Source of the DNA: JALZCH01 sp036387135
GTDB lineage: Bacteria > Acidobacteriota > Blastocatellia > Pyrinomonadales > Pyrinomonadaceae
Direction: 5' to 3'
Length of the DNA: 64,000 nucleotides
NCBI GenBank assembly: GCA_036387135.1
Contig: DASVUH010000019.1
Coordinates: 1-64,000 of the forward strand
Part shown: in pieces, positions 25,589 through 33,896 of the stretch
Layout: each line of letters opens with the position of its first letter
Position numbering within the stretch: position 1 is the first letter of the stretch
Program-made: the position numbers and the translations under genes
The notes under the pieces: model-generated
Told to the model about the DNA's origin: nothing
What the model saw: only the letters and a program-made list of their open reading frames with translations
The model's database searches: none

Positions 25589-26557
25589 ATGGCAAATGAA
25601 AACTCCCGTCTTTCGGGAACAGTTATCCAAAGGACTTTCATTCCAGATGACTTAGGAATAGTTTTACACATTGCAACTGTGCCGCTTGAGGATATTTATG
25701 AGAATTACGAGGAAGATAATTCGGAAGAATTTCTTACACAAATCGTTGCTGAAATTTTAGCTATTCCGAAACAATCAATTCTTTCTCAAAATCAATATGA
25801 AAGATTAAGCCGTTCTATTTCCAATGGTTTTTTTAGAAGACCGGGCTTCTATCGCCGAATAAAATATCCTTTTTGGGATGAGTTTTATCACGAGGGATTT
25901 GCATATTTTGAACGTGAAGTGACGACTTTAATGGAATCCTCGACAGAAAGTAACAATCCATTTGGCTCTCGTTTAGCCTTGCACTCAATAGGATTAATGG
26001 CAAATCCAACAATTGCAAAATCTGATGACTTTCATTTTCCATTTTTTGCTTTTAGGGATTTAAGGGTAGCTGATAGAAGACTTGGAGATCAATTAAGAAA
26101 TGTAAGCAGAGAAAGCCTTGAAACAGGCTTTGCGTGTCTTTTGTCGAATATCAATCCTGATGAGCGTGTAACAAATTTTTTAAGCGAAATTCAAAAATAT
26201 GAAATACCTAGCGGGCAAAGTCCTGAAACGAAATCTGAGAGCCTAGCACAGTTGATTAGAACAAGTAGAAGTGTTTGTATTGCGCCAATAATTGCAGGAA
26301 GTACTGTTGCGGCAACACATCTTGGGCAAGGCGCTTATGTTGCGGCTTTGTTGGATGTAGGAACGGGTGCGGCGGCTACTTTGATTTTAGTTAGTGGCAT
26401 TTCTGTTGCAGAAGTAATTGCTAGAAAACTTGCGGAAAAACGTGGAAGAAGCAGAATTTCAAGCAGCCGTAAAAAAGCAAATTATCAAAAAAAACTTGAA
26501 GAGAATAAACCTAAAGAAATAAAAGAAGGTGAATCAGATGAGTCATCGGAAAGTTAA
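25589..26557 (+). CDS. Unknown AT-rich protein inserted after the aminotransferase gene
   Basis: 322 residues with AGGAG ahead of ATG 25589. The N-terminal 230 residues are soluble and mixed, rich in Phe and acidic residues (FWDEFYHEGFAYFEREVTTL). Residues about 230-280 contain two hydrophobic stretches (CIAPIIAGSTVAA and GTGAAATLILVSGISVAEVI). The tail is highly charged (Lys, Glu, Ser) and probably disordered. No family was recognised. Base and codon use are clearly more A/T-rich than in the flanking aminotransferase. It sits exactly between the intact 3' end of that gene and the first fossil copy, so it probably arrived later. Confidence 0.7.
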   Translation: MANENSRLSGTVIQRTFIPDDLGIVLHIATVPLEDIYENYEEDNSEEFLTQIVAEILAIPKQSILSQNQYERLSRSISNGFFRRPGFYRRIKYPFWDEFYHEGFAYFEREVTTLMESSTESNNPFGSRLALHSIGLMANPTIAKSDDFHFPFFAFRDLRVADRRLGDQLRNVSRESLETGFACLLSNINPDERVTNFLSEIQKYEIPSGQSPETKSESLAQLIRTSRSVCIAPIIAGSTVAATHLGQGAYVAALLDVGTGAAATLILVSGISVAEVIARKLAEKRGRSRISSSRKKANYQKKLEENKPKEIKEGESDESSES

Positions 26558-26563
26558 TTAAAT

Positions 26564-26771
26564 ATGAAAACACTAATCAGAAACCGCTGAATTATAACAA
26601 CAGTTGATGTTTTATCACGCCGATATTTTAATCGAAGGCAAAATGATTTTGGTTGTTGGCAAAGGCGGGCTTTATGGCAACGTGATTCGGATAGGGCTAA
26701 TGCTAATTTCAACCACAAATCACGTTGATGAATTAATTGCTGCTTTGGATAAAGGCTTCAGATCTGCGTAA
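26564..26771 (+). pseudogene. Chimeric gene fossil: start of dihydropyrimidinase fused to end of aminotransferase
   Basis: From ATG 26564 to about 26655 the DNA aligns with the first 33 codons of the dihydropyrimidinase gene at 32484. Both begin ATGAAAACACTAATCA and share GCCGATATTTTAATCGAAG. The fossil has small frame-breaking indels and an early stop. At about 26655-26663 the match switches, at a shared GGCAAA/GGGAAA (Gly-Lys) site, to the last 38 codons of the aminotransferase, read as GKGGLYGNVIRIGLMLISTT then VDELIAALDKGF. It ends with TAA 26769-26771. It is not a working gene. Confidence 0.85.
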
Positions 26772-26774
26772 TTT

Positions 26775-27071
26775 ATGGACAAAACTTTTGAATTACAAGA
26801 CCTTGAATTTGAGTGGGACGAAGAGAAATATGATGTAAATGTTCGGAAACATAACGTAAAATTTGAAGAAGCGGCGGAAGTTTTCTTTGACCCTGAACAG
26901 CAATTCGGCAATGCCTCGGTCGAGGAGGAATTTCGAGAGTATGTTATCGGATTTAGTTTTCGGCTAAATTTGCTTTATACCGTTTTTGTAGAACGCACCG
27001 AGAGAATCAGAATAATTTCGGCACGCCCGGCAACTAAAGAAGAGGAGAAATTTTATGATAGAAGAAAGTAA
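26775..27071 (+). CDS. brnT: BrnT-family type II toxin
   Basis: 98 residues. FEWDEEKYDVNVRKHNVKFE opens the BrnT fold (a small RelE-like RNase), followed by EAAEVFFDP, REYVIGFSFRLNLLYTVFVE and RIRIISARPATKEEEKFY, all family hallmarks. BrnT toxins cleave RNA and are held in check by the protein encoded just downstream. The start lies 3 nt after the stop of the chimeric fossil. The antitoxin gene overlaps its end by 17 nt. A second BrnT gene occurs at 44518. Confidence 0.9.
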   Translation: MDKTFELQDLEFEWDEEKYDVNVRKHNVKFEEAAEVFFDPEQQFGNASVEEEFREYVIGFSFRLNLLYTVFVERTERIRIISARPATKEEEKFYDRRK

Positions 27072-27339
27072 AACATCGCCCCGCACCGAAGATCATAAAA
27101 CCACTTTTCGTGAGCGCGAATCGGTTGAAATAAGCCTGAATATTTCGATTGATACGATGAAGCTCTTGGAAGAAATTGCCGCGAAGCGTGGTTTATCAGT
27201 CGAATCGGTTCTCAAATTTTTTATTGGAAAAGGTTTGCGCGAATTAGACCCCGAATCTGTTAAAAAACTTGCCGTTAAAAGATTTAAATCAAGAAAGAGT
27301 ATTGACGAAGAAAACTCTGAAATTGATTTAGCCGCATAA
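27055..27339 (+). CDS. BrnA/CopG-like antitoxin
   Basis: 94 residues, overlapping the toxin gene by 17 nt. The central part (VEISLNISIDTMKLLEEIAA, then GLSVESVLKFFIGKGLREL) looks like a ribbon-helix-helix DNA-binding unit, as in BrnA/CopG antitoxins. The basic C-terminal tail is KRFKSRKSIDEENSEIDLAA. It probably binds BrnT and represses the pair. Its TAA stop shares a base with the beginning of the second aminotransferase fossil. Confidence 0.78.
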   Translation: MIEESKTSPRTEDHKTTFRERESVEISLNISIDTMKLLEEIAAKRGLSVESVLKFFIGKGLRELDPESVKKLAVKRFKSRKSIDEENSEIDLAA

Positions 27340-27455
27340 TCGGCAAAGGCGGGCTTTAAGGCAACGTGATTCGCACCGGAATAATGCTCAATTCGACGAA
27401 AGATAGCTTTAACGAGCTTATTACCGCGCTCGATTCCGGTTTTACTTTGTGTTAG
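27339..27455 (+). pseudogene. Second fossil of the aminotransferase 3' end
   Basis: The DNA begins at ATCGGCAAAGGCGGGCTTTA and runs to TAG 27453-27455. It reads as GKGGL-stop-GNVIRTGIMLNSTKDS and ends TALDSGFTLC, aligned with the last 38 codons of the gene at 24241. One in-frame stop and several substitutions break it. Its left edge is the same Gly-Lys site at which the first fossil changes from dihydropyrimidinase to aminotransferase. It lies between the BrnT/antitoxin pair and the S41-like gene. Confidence 0.87.
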
Positions 27456-27459
27456 AGAA

Positions 27460-28713
27460 ATGAAAAAAACAACAATATGCTTGCCGTTGATTTTACTATT
27501 TGCCTTTGCGCACGCTGCGCAAGTTTATTCGCAAGTAAAATCCAATGCCAATTCTCTGACCAAAGAACAATGGCAAAAGGATTTGCAGTATCTCGCCAAA
27601 GAGCTGCCGCAACGCCACAAAAACGCTTTTCATACCGTCGGCAAAGAACAGTTTGAACACGCCGTTGCGGAACTCAACTCTGCCATTCCCTCTTTGCAGG
27701 AATATGAAATTTTAGTCGGGTTGCGGCGAATCGTCGCGATGGTCGGAGACGCGCACACGGCGCTTGAGCCGCAGAAGACGTTTAACCGTTATCCGCTGAC
27801 GTTGTATTGGTTCGGCAGCGACTTGCGCGTATTGCGGACGACAGTCGAATATAAACGCGCTCTCGGGACGCGCGTCGTTGGAATCGGCAAATTAAATCTC
27901 GCCGATTCGATTGAACGAATCAACTCTTTAGTTCCCAAAGAAAGCGAGCAGTTTGTACGTTATTCAAATGTGAGCTTGACGCCGTTTGCGGAAATCCTTC
28001 ACGCGCTCAAAATAGTGCCTGACACAAATCGGGCGGAATGGACTTTTGAAGACGCGGAAGGAAAACGGTTTTCATTAAATCTGGCGGCGCTGGCACCGGA
28101 CGCGAAAATCGAATGGCTTTCGACCTTGAAAGAAGCGCCGCTTTATCGGCAGAGAGCTAACGAATTGATGTGGGTTACGGCTGTGCCGGATGCGCAGACC
28201 GTTTATCTCAATCTCAAATCGTACCCGGATGCCGAAACGTTTAAGCGGGTTTCCGCCGAAGCGTTCAAACTGATTGAGAGCAGTCAAGCCAAACGCCTTG
28301 TTATAGACGTGCGCCAGAGCAACGGCGGAGATTTTCTGAAATTTCGCTCGCATATTCTCAAAGAGCTAAAAAATCAGAGCGCCTTTCGCAAACCGAACAG
28401 TTTATTTGTCATTATTGGGCGCGGCACAATCTCAGCCGCAATGCACAACGCGATTGATCTGCGAAACGAAATGAACGCTGTTCTGGTCGGCGAACCGAGC
28501 GGCTCAAAACCGAACAGTTATTCGGAAAACGACGAATTTACGCTGCCGAATTCGCGCCTGCAAGTATCTTATTCGACTAGATATTACAAATTACAGGACA
28601 AAGACACGCCTTCGCTGATGCCCGACAAATTGATTGAGCCTGTGTGGGAGCTTTACACGGCTGGACGAGATTCGGCGATGGAATGGATACTTGCGCAGCC
28701 GTTGCCGAAATAA
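27460..28713 (+). CDS. Exported S41-family peptidase-like protein
   Basis: 417 residues. A signal peptide (LPLILLFAFAHAAQVYSQ) is followed by a helical N-terminal domain with LRRIVAMVGDAHTALEPQ, which occurs in tail-specific protease relatives. A C-terminal S41 core has LVIDVRQSNGGDF and IIGRGTISAAMHNAIDL; the Ser at about 326 is the likely nucleophile. A PDZ domain is not obvious. Family members cut exported proteins or peptides. It follows the second aminotransferase fossil by 4 nt and has no visible link to pyrimidine breakdown. Confidence 0.8.
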   Translation: MKKTTICLPLILLFAFAHAAQVYSQVKSNANSLTKEQWQKDLQYLAKELPQRHKNAFHTVGKEQFEHAVAELNSAIPSLQEYEILVGLRRIVAMVGDAHTALEPQKTFNRYPLTLYWFGSDLRVLRTTVEYKRALGTRVVGIGKLNLADSIERINSLVPKESEQFVRYSNVSLTPFAEILHALKIVPDTNRAEWTFEDAEGKRFSLNLAALAPDAKIEWLSTLKEAPLYRQRANELMWVTAVPDAQTVYLNLKSYPDAETFKRVSAEAFKLIESSQAKRLVIDVRQSNGGDFLKFRSHILKELKNQSAFRKPNSLFVIIGRGTISAAMHNAIDLRNEMNAVLVGEPSGSKPNSYSENDEFTLPNSRLQVSYSTRYYKLQDKDTPSLMPDKLIEPVWELYTAGRDSAMEWILAQPLPK

Positions 28714-28806
28714 TCAATTCGACAATTGATTATTTGTTTTTAAGCGTAAAAATTATCTTAGTCGCCGCGACAAACACCGGAAATCAGACAAGATGAACTA
28801 ACGAAA

Positions 28807-30972
28807 ATGAGAAGAATAATTCAAATAATCTTGAGCCAATCGCTGGCATTTTGCGTGCTGATTATCTTTTGTCAGCTTGTTTGTGCTCAAAAGGCTTCGC
28901 GTTCTGACTACAATTCGGAAAGATTTGCCCGGCAAGTGACGATTTACAGGGACGTTTATGGTGTGCCTCACGTTTTCGGGCGGACAGACGCGAGCACGGT
29001 TTTCGGGTTCGCCTACGCGCAGGCGGAAGACAATTTCTGGCGAATCGAGGAAAATTACATCGCCTCAATCGGTCGCTCTTCGGAAATTTACGGCGAAGAG
29101 ACTTTGAACAATGACCGTTTGAATCACGCGCTTGAAATACCGCGGCTGGCGCGCGAAGAATACGCGCGTCTGGATGCTCACACGCGAGGAATTTGCGACG
29201 CATTCGCCGCCGGTTTGAACTACTATTTGCAGCGTCACCCGGAAACAAAGCCGCGTCTGCTCGCCAAATTCGAGCCTTGGCATCCGCTCGCGTTTATTCG
29301 CTACAACTATTATCAAAACGGTTTTGCCTATGATCCGGCGATTGATTTCCGCAACATCCAAACCGCCGAAATTGAACGTGGAATCAGAGCCAATCAAGGC
29401 TCAAACGGCTGGGTCGTCGGTCCGTCGAAAAGCGCGAGCGGACACGCAATGCTTTTTATCAACCCGCACTTATCGTTTTTCGGTTCGGGACAGGTTTACG
29501 AAGGTCACGTTCACAGCGACGAAGGCTGGAATTTTACCGGCTACACGCGGTTCGGATTCCCCTTTCCTTATGTCGGTCACAATGAAAACGGCGGCTGGGT
29601 CAGCACCGATAACGCGGCTGATTTAACCGATGTTTATATTGAAACTTTCGACGATCCGAAACGCCCGCTCGCTTATCGTTACGGCAAAGATTATCGAATG
29701 GCGAAAGAACATATCGAAGAAATCCGCGTCAAGACTGCGGCGGGAATGGAAACGCGCCGTTTTACGATGCGCCGCACACATCATGGTCCGATTATCGGCG
29801 CTCGGGAGGGAAAATCATTAGCGATTAAGATGTCGAAATTTGAGAGCGACGGCTGGCTGCGCGAATGGTATCTGATGACCAGTGCGAAATCGCTCGATGA
29901 ATTAAAGCGGGCAATGGCTCCGCTCAATATGCTTTTCGGCAATGTGATGTATGCCGACCGGCAGGGCAACACATTTTATCTTTACAACGGCGCAGTGCCG
30001 CGACGCAATCCGCGTTTTGATTGGAAAAAACCCGTTGACGGCTCAGACCCGGCGACCGAATGGCAGGGTTATCACACAATTGACGAATTGCCGCAAATGA
30101 CGAATCCGAAAACCGGCTGGATGCAAAACTGCAACACGACGCCTTTTTTGCTGACGAGCGAAGACAATCCCGACCCGAAAAATTTTCCGGCTTATATGGT
30201 GCAGGAAGGCGACAACCTGCGCGGCGAAATTTCGCGGCGGATTATTTCTCAAAACAAGAAATTCACGTTTGACGAATGGAAGCGGGCGGCGTCGGATACG
30301 ACCGTGATGGCTGCGGAAAAATATATGCCGTCAATGCTTGCCGCATTGAAAAAACACCTTGATGAATCAAGCAAAGCGGAGGATAAAGAAACTCAGAATC
30401 TGCGCGCCGCCTACGAAGAATTATCGAGATGGAATCGTCGAAGCACAATCGAATCGGTTGCCATGACGCTTCTTTTCTTTTGGGGCGGAAGGATAGAAAC
30501 CGGCAAACTAACCGAAGCCAAAGCGCAGGCAATGGCGCTCACCGATGTTTTGAAAACGTTGGAGCGTGATTTCGGGACGTGGCGAGTCGCTTGGGGTGAA
30601 ATCAACCGTTTGCAGCGAGTGGACGAAAGCAAAGAAGAATCTTTTCAGGATAATCGCCCCAGCATTCCGATTCCCGGCGTCAGCGGCGGGAACGGCTCGG
30701 TCTTTACGTTCTACTCACAGCAAGCTAAAGGACAGAAAAGACGTTATGGCACGGCGGGCGGGACATACGCCAGCGTGGTTGAATTTGCCCCCAAAGTGCG
30801 CGGTCTCTCGGTCCACGTTTTCGGCGCAAGCGGTCATCCCGAAAGCCGCCATTATATGGATCAGTCGCCGTTATACGCACGCGGCGAATTCAAACCCGCT
30901 TGGCTCGCGCTTGAAGATATTAAAGCGAATCTAGAACGCGCCTATCGTCCGGGCGAGGAGATCAATCAATGA
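28807..30972 (+). CDS. Penicillin acylase family N-terminal-nucleophile hydrolase, exported
   Basis: 721 residues. A signal peptide (SLAFCVLIIFCQLVCAQ) is followed by the alpha chain (TIYRDVYGVPHVFGRTDAST), then the beta chain starting near QGSNGWVVGPSKSASG. Ser about 199 in SNGW would become the N-terminal nucleophile after autocleavage. FINPHLSFFG, HNENGGWVSTDNAA and the C-terminal GGTYASVVEF follow in the usual order. These enzymes hydrolyse amide-linked acyl groups such as acyl-homoserine lactones, beta-lactams or peptides; the substrate here is unknown. It acts outside the cytoplasm. Confidence 0.88.
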   Translation: MRRIIQIILSQSLAFCVLIIFCQLVCAQKASRSDYNSERFARQVTIYRDVYGVPHVFGRTDASTVFGFAYAQAEDNFWRIEENYIASIGRSSEIYGEETLNNDRLNHALEIPRLAREEYARLDAHTRGICDAFAAGLNYYLQRHPETKPRLLAKFEPWHPLAFIRYNYYQNGFAYDPAIDFRNIQTAEIERGIRANQGSNGWVVGPSKSASGHAMLFINPHLSFFGSGQVYEGHVHSDEGWNFTGYTRFGFPFPYVGHNENGGWVSTDNAADLTDVYIETFDDPKRPLAYRYGKDYRMAKEHIEEIRVKTAAGMETRRFTMRRTHHGPIIGAREGKSLAIKMSKFESDGWLREWYLMTSAKSLDELKRAMAPLNMLFGNVMYADRQGNTFYLYNGAVPRRNPRFDWKKPVDGSDPATEWQGYHTIDELPQMTNPKTGWMQNCNTTPFLLTSEDNPDPKNFPAYMVQEGDNLRGEISRRIISQNKKFTFDEWKRAASDTTVMAAEKYMPSMLAALKKHLDESSKAEDKETQNLRAAYEELSRWNRRSTIESVAMTLLFFWGGRIETGKLTEAKAQAMALTDVLKTLERDFGTWRVAWGEINRLQRVDESKEESFQDNRPSIPIPGVSGGNGSVFTFYSQQAKGQKRRYGTAGGTYASVVEFAPKVRGLSVHVFGASGHPESRHYMDQSPLYARGEFKPAWLALEDIKANLERAYRPGEEINQ

Positions 30973-31094
30973 TGAAAACACGATTCAAAACGTCTGATTC
31001 TTTCCGTCCGCAGGCAATTACAAAACCGATATTTTGACGACCTTTTTTTCTCTCCTTATTCCGATTTTGTCGGATTACTGATAATTTATCCGGG

Positions 31095-32387
31095 ATGAAT
31101 AATACTTGGTTTAAATCGAAAACGCCGGATGATCCGTCGCCTTTTTGGTGGCTGCGGTGGGTTCCGACTGTCGTCATTTCGGTTCTGATTCTTTATTTTC
31201 TTTACGTCGTCGGGAGCGTAGCCGTAGTGCCGGTGTTAGCCTCATTTGCGCTGGCTTATCTGCTCAACCCGATTGTCCTTCAGGGAGAAAGACGCGGTTT
31301 GTCGAGAACCGTCTCGGCAATCGCCGCTATTTCGCTGGTCACGCTCGCAATCGCCGCGTTTCTCACTTTTGTCGTTCCCGACCTCTGGGCGGAAAGCACA
31401 AAAGCCGGACAGCAAATCGCCGACAGCTTTACACCGGAAAACGCCGCTCGGCAAAGAGAATTTCTCAGACGCTATTCGCCCGCGCTGGAAAGAGTGGCAG
31501 GCAATAAAATCGAACAGTTTTTGAGCGATCCCGTAGCTTTTTATAACGAAAATATGAGCACCACTACCGTTGACGAGAACGGAAACGTCGTCGTCAACAG
31601 AGGAGGCTCGGCGGTTTTGGACACAATCGTTTCTTCGCTCGATTTGCTGCTCGTTCCTTTTTTCGTTTTTTATATTCTGGTTGATTTCCCCACATGGCGC
31701 GATTCGCTTGAAGATTTGATTCCGCCGCGTTTTCGTGATCCTTTCAGCCGTCTCTTTGACGAATCGGGGCGGATTCTCGAATCTTACGTGCGCGGGCAGC
31801 TTTTAATCGGGCTGATAATGGCGGTTTGCTATGCGTTCGGTTTCTGGGTGCTGGGCGTTCCGGCGTGGGCGGGAATTGCGCTGATTGCCGGGCTGCTCAA
31901 CGCGATTCCGTATGTCGGGACGATTCTCGGAATCGCTCTGGCGGGCGCATTTACGGTTGCCGAAGGCGGCAGCATTTGGGAATTTGCGGGTGTGATAGGA
32001 GTTTTCGTCGCGGTGCAAACTCTAGAAGGCTACATCCTGACGCCGCGCATTTTGGGCGGACGCTTGAATCTGCATCCAATGGCTGTGTTCCTCGGACTGT
32101 TGGTCGGCGGCAAATTATTCGGTCTGCTCGGCATAATTCTAGCTATTCCGGGCATTGCCATCGGAAAAGTTTTCCTAAAATTCCTGCGCGAGCTTTATCA
32201 GGCTTCGTATTTTTATCACGCAGGCGATCATCATCCGGCACAAGCGCCGAGCGAGAAAATCGAAGAACGCATTGCCGAAGCAGCCGAAACCGTGCTCGCG
32301 GAACAGGAACAAAAGGGCGGAAAAGACGAAGAAACGAAAGATCCCCCGGAAAGCGAAATTCCGACGATAATCGAAAAGCCTGCGTGA
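31095..32387 (+). CDS. AI-2E family transporter (PerM/YdiK-like membrane protein)
   Basis: 430 residues. Membrane helices at about 22-45 and 50-85 are followed by an extracytoplasmic helical region. Five more helices follow from about 185, including the family segments GQLLIGLIMAVCYAFGFWVL, LIAGLLNAIPYVGTILGIAL and TPRILGGRLNLHPMAVFLGL. The C-terminal 70 residues are charged and cytoplasmic. The family exports small molecules or sodium; only some members concern autoinducer-2, so the substrate is open. No ribosome site is clear. Confidence 0.9.
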   Translation: MNNTWFKSKTPDDPSPFWWLRWVPTVVISVLILYFLYVVGSVAVVPVLASFALAYLLNPIVLQGERRGLSRTVSAIAAISLVTLAIAAFLTFVVPDLWAESTKAGQQIADSFTPENAARQREFLRRYSPALERVAGNKIEQFLSDPVAFYNENMSTTTVDENGNVVVNRGGSAVLDTIVSSLDLLLVPFFVFYILVDFPTWRDSLEDLIPPRFRDPFSRLFDESGRILESYVRGQLLIGLIMAVCYAFGFWVLGVPAWAGIALIAGLLNAIPYVGTILGIALAGAFTVAEGGSIWEFAGVIGVFVAVQTLEGYILTPRILGGRLNLHPMAVFLGLLVGGKLFGLLGIILAIPGIAIGKVFLKFLRELYQASYFYHAGDHHPAQAPSEKIEERIAEAAETVLAEQEQKGGKDEETKDPPESEIPTIIEKPA

Positions 32388-32483
32388 AAAGAAGATTGTC
32401 AGATAATTAAAAAGATTTGCGCCTTAAACGAAAATCAAAGCGATTCAGTCAGCGAAAAGAAATTCATTTATCAGCAGGAAACT

Positions 32484-33863
32484 ATGAAAACACTAATCAA
32501 AAACGGACGAATCGTCACGGCGGTTGACGATTATCATGCCGATATTTTAATCGAAGACGAAACGATTTCAGTCATCGGGAAAACTTTGGATATGGAAGCT
32601 GATGTTGTGATTGATGCGTCGGGAAAACTCGTTATTCCCGGCGGCATTGACCCGCATACGCATATGGAATTGCCGTTTGGCGGGACGCAATCGTCGGACG
32701 ATTTTTTCACCGGAACACGCGCGGCGGCGTTTGGCGGGACGACGACGATTATTGATTTCGCCGTGCAGTACAAAGGCGAATCAATGATTCAAGGCGTTGA
32801 CAACTGGCACGCCAAAGCGCAGGGCAAATGCGCGATTGATTACGGTTTTCATCTCATCACGACCGATTTTGAAGACCGTCACACTGAAGAAATGTACGCC
32901 TTGATGGACGAAGGCATTACGAGCTTTAAATTGTTTATGGCTTACCCGGGCGTCTTTCTGGTTGACGACGCGACGATTTTTCGCGCGATGTCGGCGGCGG
33001 GCGAGCGCGGCGGTTTGATTTGTATGCACGCCGAAAACGGAATTGTGATAAATGAAATTATTAAACGTGCCCTCGCCGCAGGACGAACCGCGCCGAAATA
33101 TCATGCTTTGACGCGCCCGACAATTGCCGAAGCCGAAGGGGTGCATCGCGCGATTGCGATTGCCGAAATGGCTGAATCGCCGGTTTATATCGTCCATTTG
33201 TCCTGCACAGACGCTTTGAATCAAGTCCGCGAAGCGCGTGATCGTGGGATTCCCGCATTTGCCGAAACCTGCCCGCAGTATCTTTTTCATTCAATCGAAG
33301 ATTACGGCGACGATTTCGATGGCGCGAAATATGTGATGACGCCGCCGCTTCGTGAAAAACACAATCAGGCGGAATTATGGAAAGGCTTAAAAATGGACGA
33401 TCTTCAGGTCATCTCGACCGACCATTGTCCGTTTTGTATGAAAGAGCAAAAGGAATTAGGCAAAGATGATTTTTCAAAAATACCGAACGGCGCGCCCGGA
33501 GTGGAAAATCGAATGTCTTTGATTTATAACGGAGGCGTTGTGGAAAACCGGATTTCGCTGAATCGTTTTGTGGAATTGACTTCAACAGCCGCCGCGAAAA
33601 TGTTCGGGCTGTTTCCGAAAAAAGGCACAATCGCGGTCGGCTCAGATGCTGACATCGTCATTTTTGACGCGGAAAAGGAACATACTTTCGGCGTTGCAAA
33701 CGAGCATATGAACGTTGACTATTCTTCCTACGAAGGCTGGAAGGTAAAAGGCAAAGTCGAAACAGTTTTGTCGCGCGGTCGCGTCGTGATTGAAAACGGT
33801 GAACACAAAGGAAAGCAAGGCGACGGGCAATTTCTCAAACGCGGAACGTGCGTGGAGATTTAA
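32484..33863 (+). CDS. hydA: Dihydropyrimidinase
   Basis: 459 residues, cyclic amidohydrolase. The HxH metal site is GGIDPHTHMELP (His 58 and 60), the carboxylated Lys is Lys149 in SFKLFMAYPG, and later metal ligands are in MHAEN, VHLSC and STDHCPF. It opens dihydrouracil or dihydrothymine rings to N-carbamoyl-beta-amino acids, the second step of reductive pyrimidine breakdown. Sequence alone does not fully separate it from hydantoinases, but the PreT/PreA and nitrilase genes nearby support the pyrimidine role. Its first 33 codons also occur, degraded, at 26564. Confidence 0.93.
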   Translation: MKTLIKNGRIVTAVDDYHADILIEDETISVIGKTLDMEADVVIDASGKLVIPGGIDPHTHMELPFGGTQSSDDFFTGTRAAAFGGTTTIIDFAVQYKGESMIQGVDNWHAKAQGKCAIDYGFHLITTDFEDRHTEEMYALMDEGITSFKLFMAYPGVFLVDDATIFRAMSAAGERGGLICMHAENGIVINEIIKRALAAGRTAPKYHALTRPTIAEAEGVHRAIAIAEMAESPVYIVHLSCTDALNQVREARDRGIPAFAETCPQYLFHSIEDYGDDFDGAKYVMTPPLREKHNQAELWKGLKMDDLQVISTDHCPFCMKEQKELGKDDFSKIPNGAPGVENRMSLIYNGGVVENRISLNRFVELTSTAAAKMFGLFPKKGTIAVGSDADIVIFDAEKEHTFGVANEHMNVDYSSYEGWKVKGKVETVLSRGRVVIENGEHKGKQGDGQFLKRGTCVEI

Positions 33864-33896
33864 CTGAATGAGAAAAACTAAAATGAAGCGACATTT

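Noticed and set aside
31826..32410. Open frame of 194 codons overlapping the AI-2E transporter in another frame
   Set aside because: The peptide is Arg/Ser/Cys-rich with no domain, and the overlapping frame encodes clear membrane helices of a known family.
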